Source of the DNA: Bacteroides sp.
GTDB taxonomy: Bacteria; Bacteroidota; Bacteroidia; Bacteroidales; Muribaculaceae
Length of the DNA stretch: 44,558 bases
Direction of reading: 5' to 3'
Assembly (NCBI GenBank): GCA_014802345.1
Contig: JAAVCM010000019.1
Location: forward strand, 50,137 to 94,694
The notes beneath the pieces are model-generated. The model saw only the letters and a list, made by a program, of their open reading frames with translations, had not been told where the DNA came from and searched no databases. Below, in pieces: positions 44,451-44,558 of this stretch (its first letter is position 1; the number at the start of each line of letters is the position of its first letter). A program made the position numbers and the translations under genes.

Positions 44451-44558
44451 AGAAGATCTTAAACAGATAGAAATAGAAATTTAGCTTTTTGTCAAAAATC
44501 AGGAATATCCACAAGTCAGGTATTGTCCGTATGACCGTCAGACACAGCCGCCGTCACC

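Noticed and set aside
44516-44557. Short minus-strand frame ending TGA at the right edge, possible 3' end of another gene
   Set aside because: Only 13 codons are visible and no family can be recognised.

Overview
The window looks like chromosomal DNA of a Bacteroidales bacterium, possibly a Muribaculaceae-type gut lineage (the family is inference). Supporting signs are a SusC/SusD pair, an ECF sigma / FecR-like / STN-domain outer-membrane receptor module, a NigD-like lipoprotein, lipoproteins with LSAC/LAAC-type lipoboxes, the parA-parB-DUF5683-mltD gene order, and promoters of the Bacteroidetes type (TTTG, about 19 bases, TAnnTTTG). Most genes are GC-rich at third codon positions. About 1.3-7.3 kb is clearly AT-richer, which suggests a separate origin.

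Layout. 0-1.3 kb: the 3' end of an unidentified gene, overlapping tail-to-tail with a GT4 glycosyltransferase. 1.4-7.3 kb: an AT-rich module of ECF sigma factor, short anti-sigma factor and STN-bearing outer-membrane barrel, with a divergent paralogous barrel that lacks the signalling domain. 7.4-10.9 kb: a cyclophilin lipoprotein, 6-phosphofructokinase, a LolD-like ABC ATPase and a NigD-like lipoprotein. 11.1-13.9 kb: a four-subunit 2-oxoacid:ferredoxin oxidoreductase operon ending in a strong terminator. 14.1-15.6 kb: a stand-alone adenylation-domain protein whose catalytic motifs are destroyed, preceded by four 11-bp-phased repeats. 15.9-17.0 kb: lrgA-lrgB. 17.2-21.7 kb (minus): ParA, ParB, DUF5683 protein and an MltD-like transglycosylase. 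21.9-23.4 kb: a TPR/transmembrane/histidine-kinase-like protein without the phospho-acceptor histidine.

23.5-31.2 kb (minus): a membrane-tethered TPR-AraC regulator followed by a SusC-SusD-TlpA operon, probably for uptake of a glycan or other oligomer. 31.5-42.2 kb (plus): a run of envelope and murein-sugar genes. It holds a split amidase with golvesin-like insert, GT2, DUF4922 HIT/GalT-like protein, SpoIID-like protein without signal peptide, AmpG-like permease, NamZ (exo-N-acetylmuramidase, DUF1343) and a MurK/NAGK-type sugar kinase. Together these suggest peptidoglycan turnover and salvage: surface or periplasmic cleavage, import, then phosphorylation. 42.3-44.5 kb (minus): CtpA-type S41 protease and 5-formyl-THF cyclo-ligase.

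The observations most worth following are the pseudo-adenylation enzyme with its phased repeats, the histidine-less kinase homologue, and the murein locus with its unexplained DUF4922, GT2 and cytoplasmic-looking SpoIID members. No rRNA, tRNA, CRISPR array, transposase or integrase was seen.
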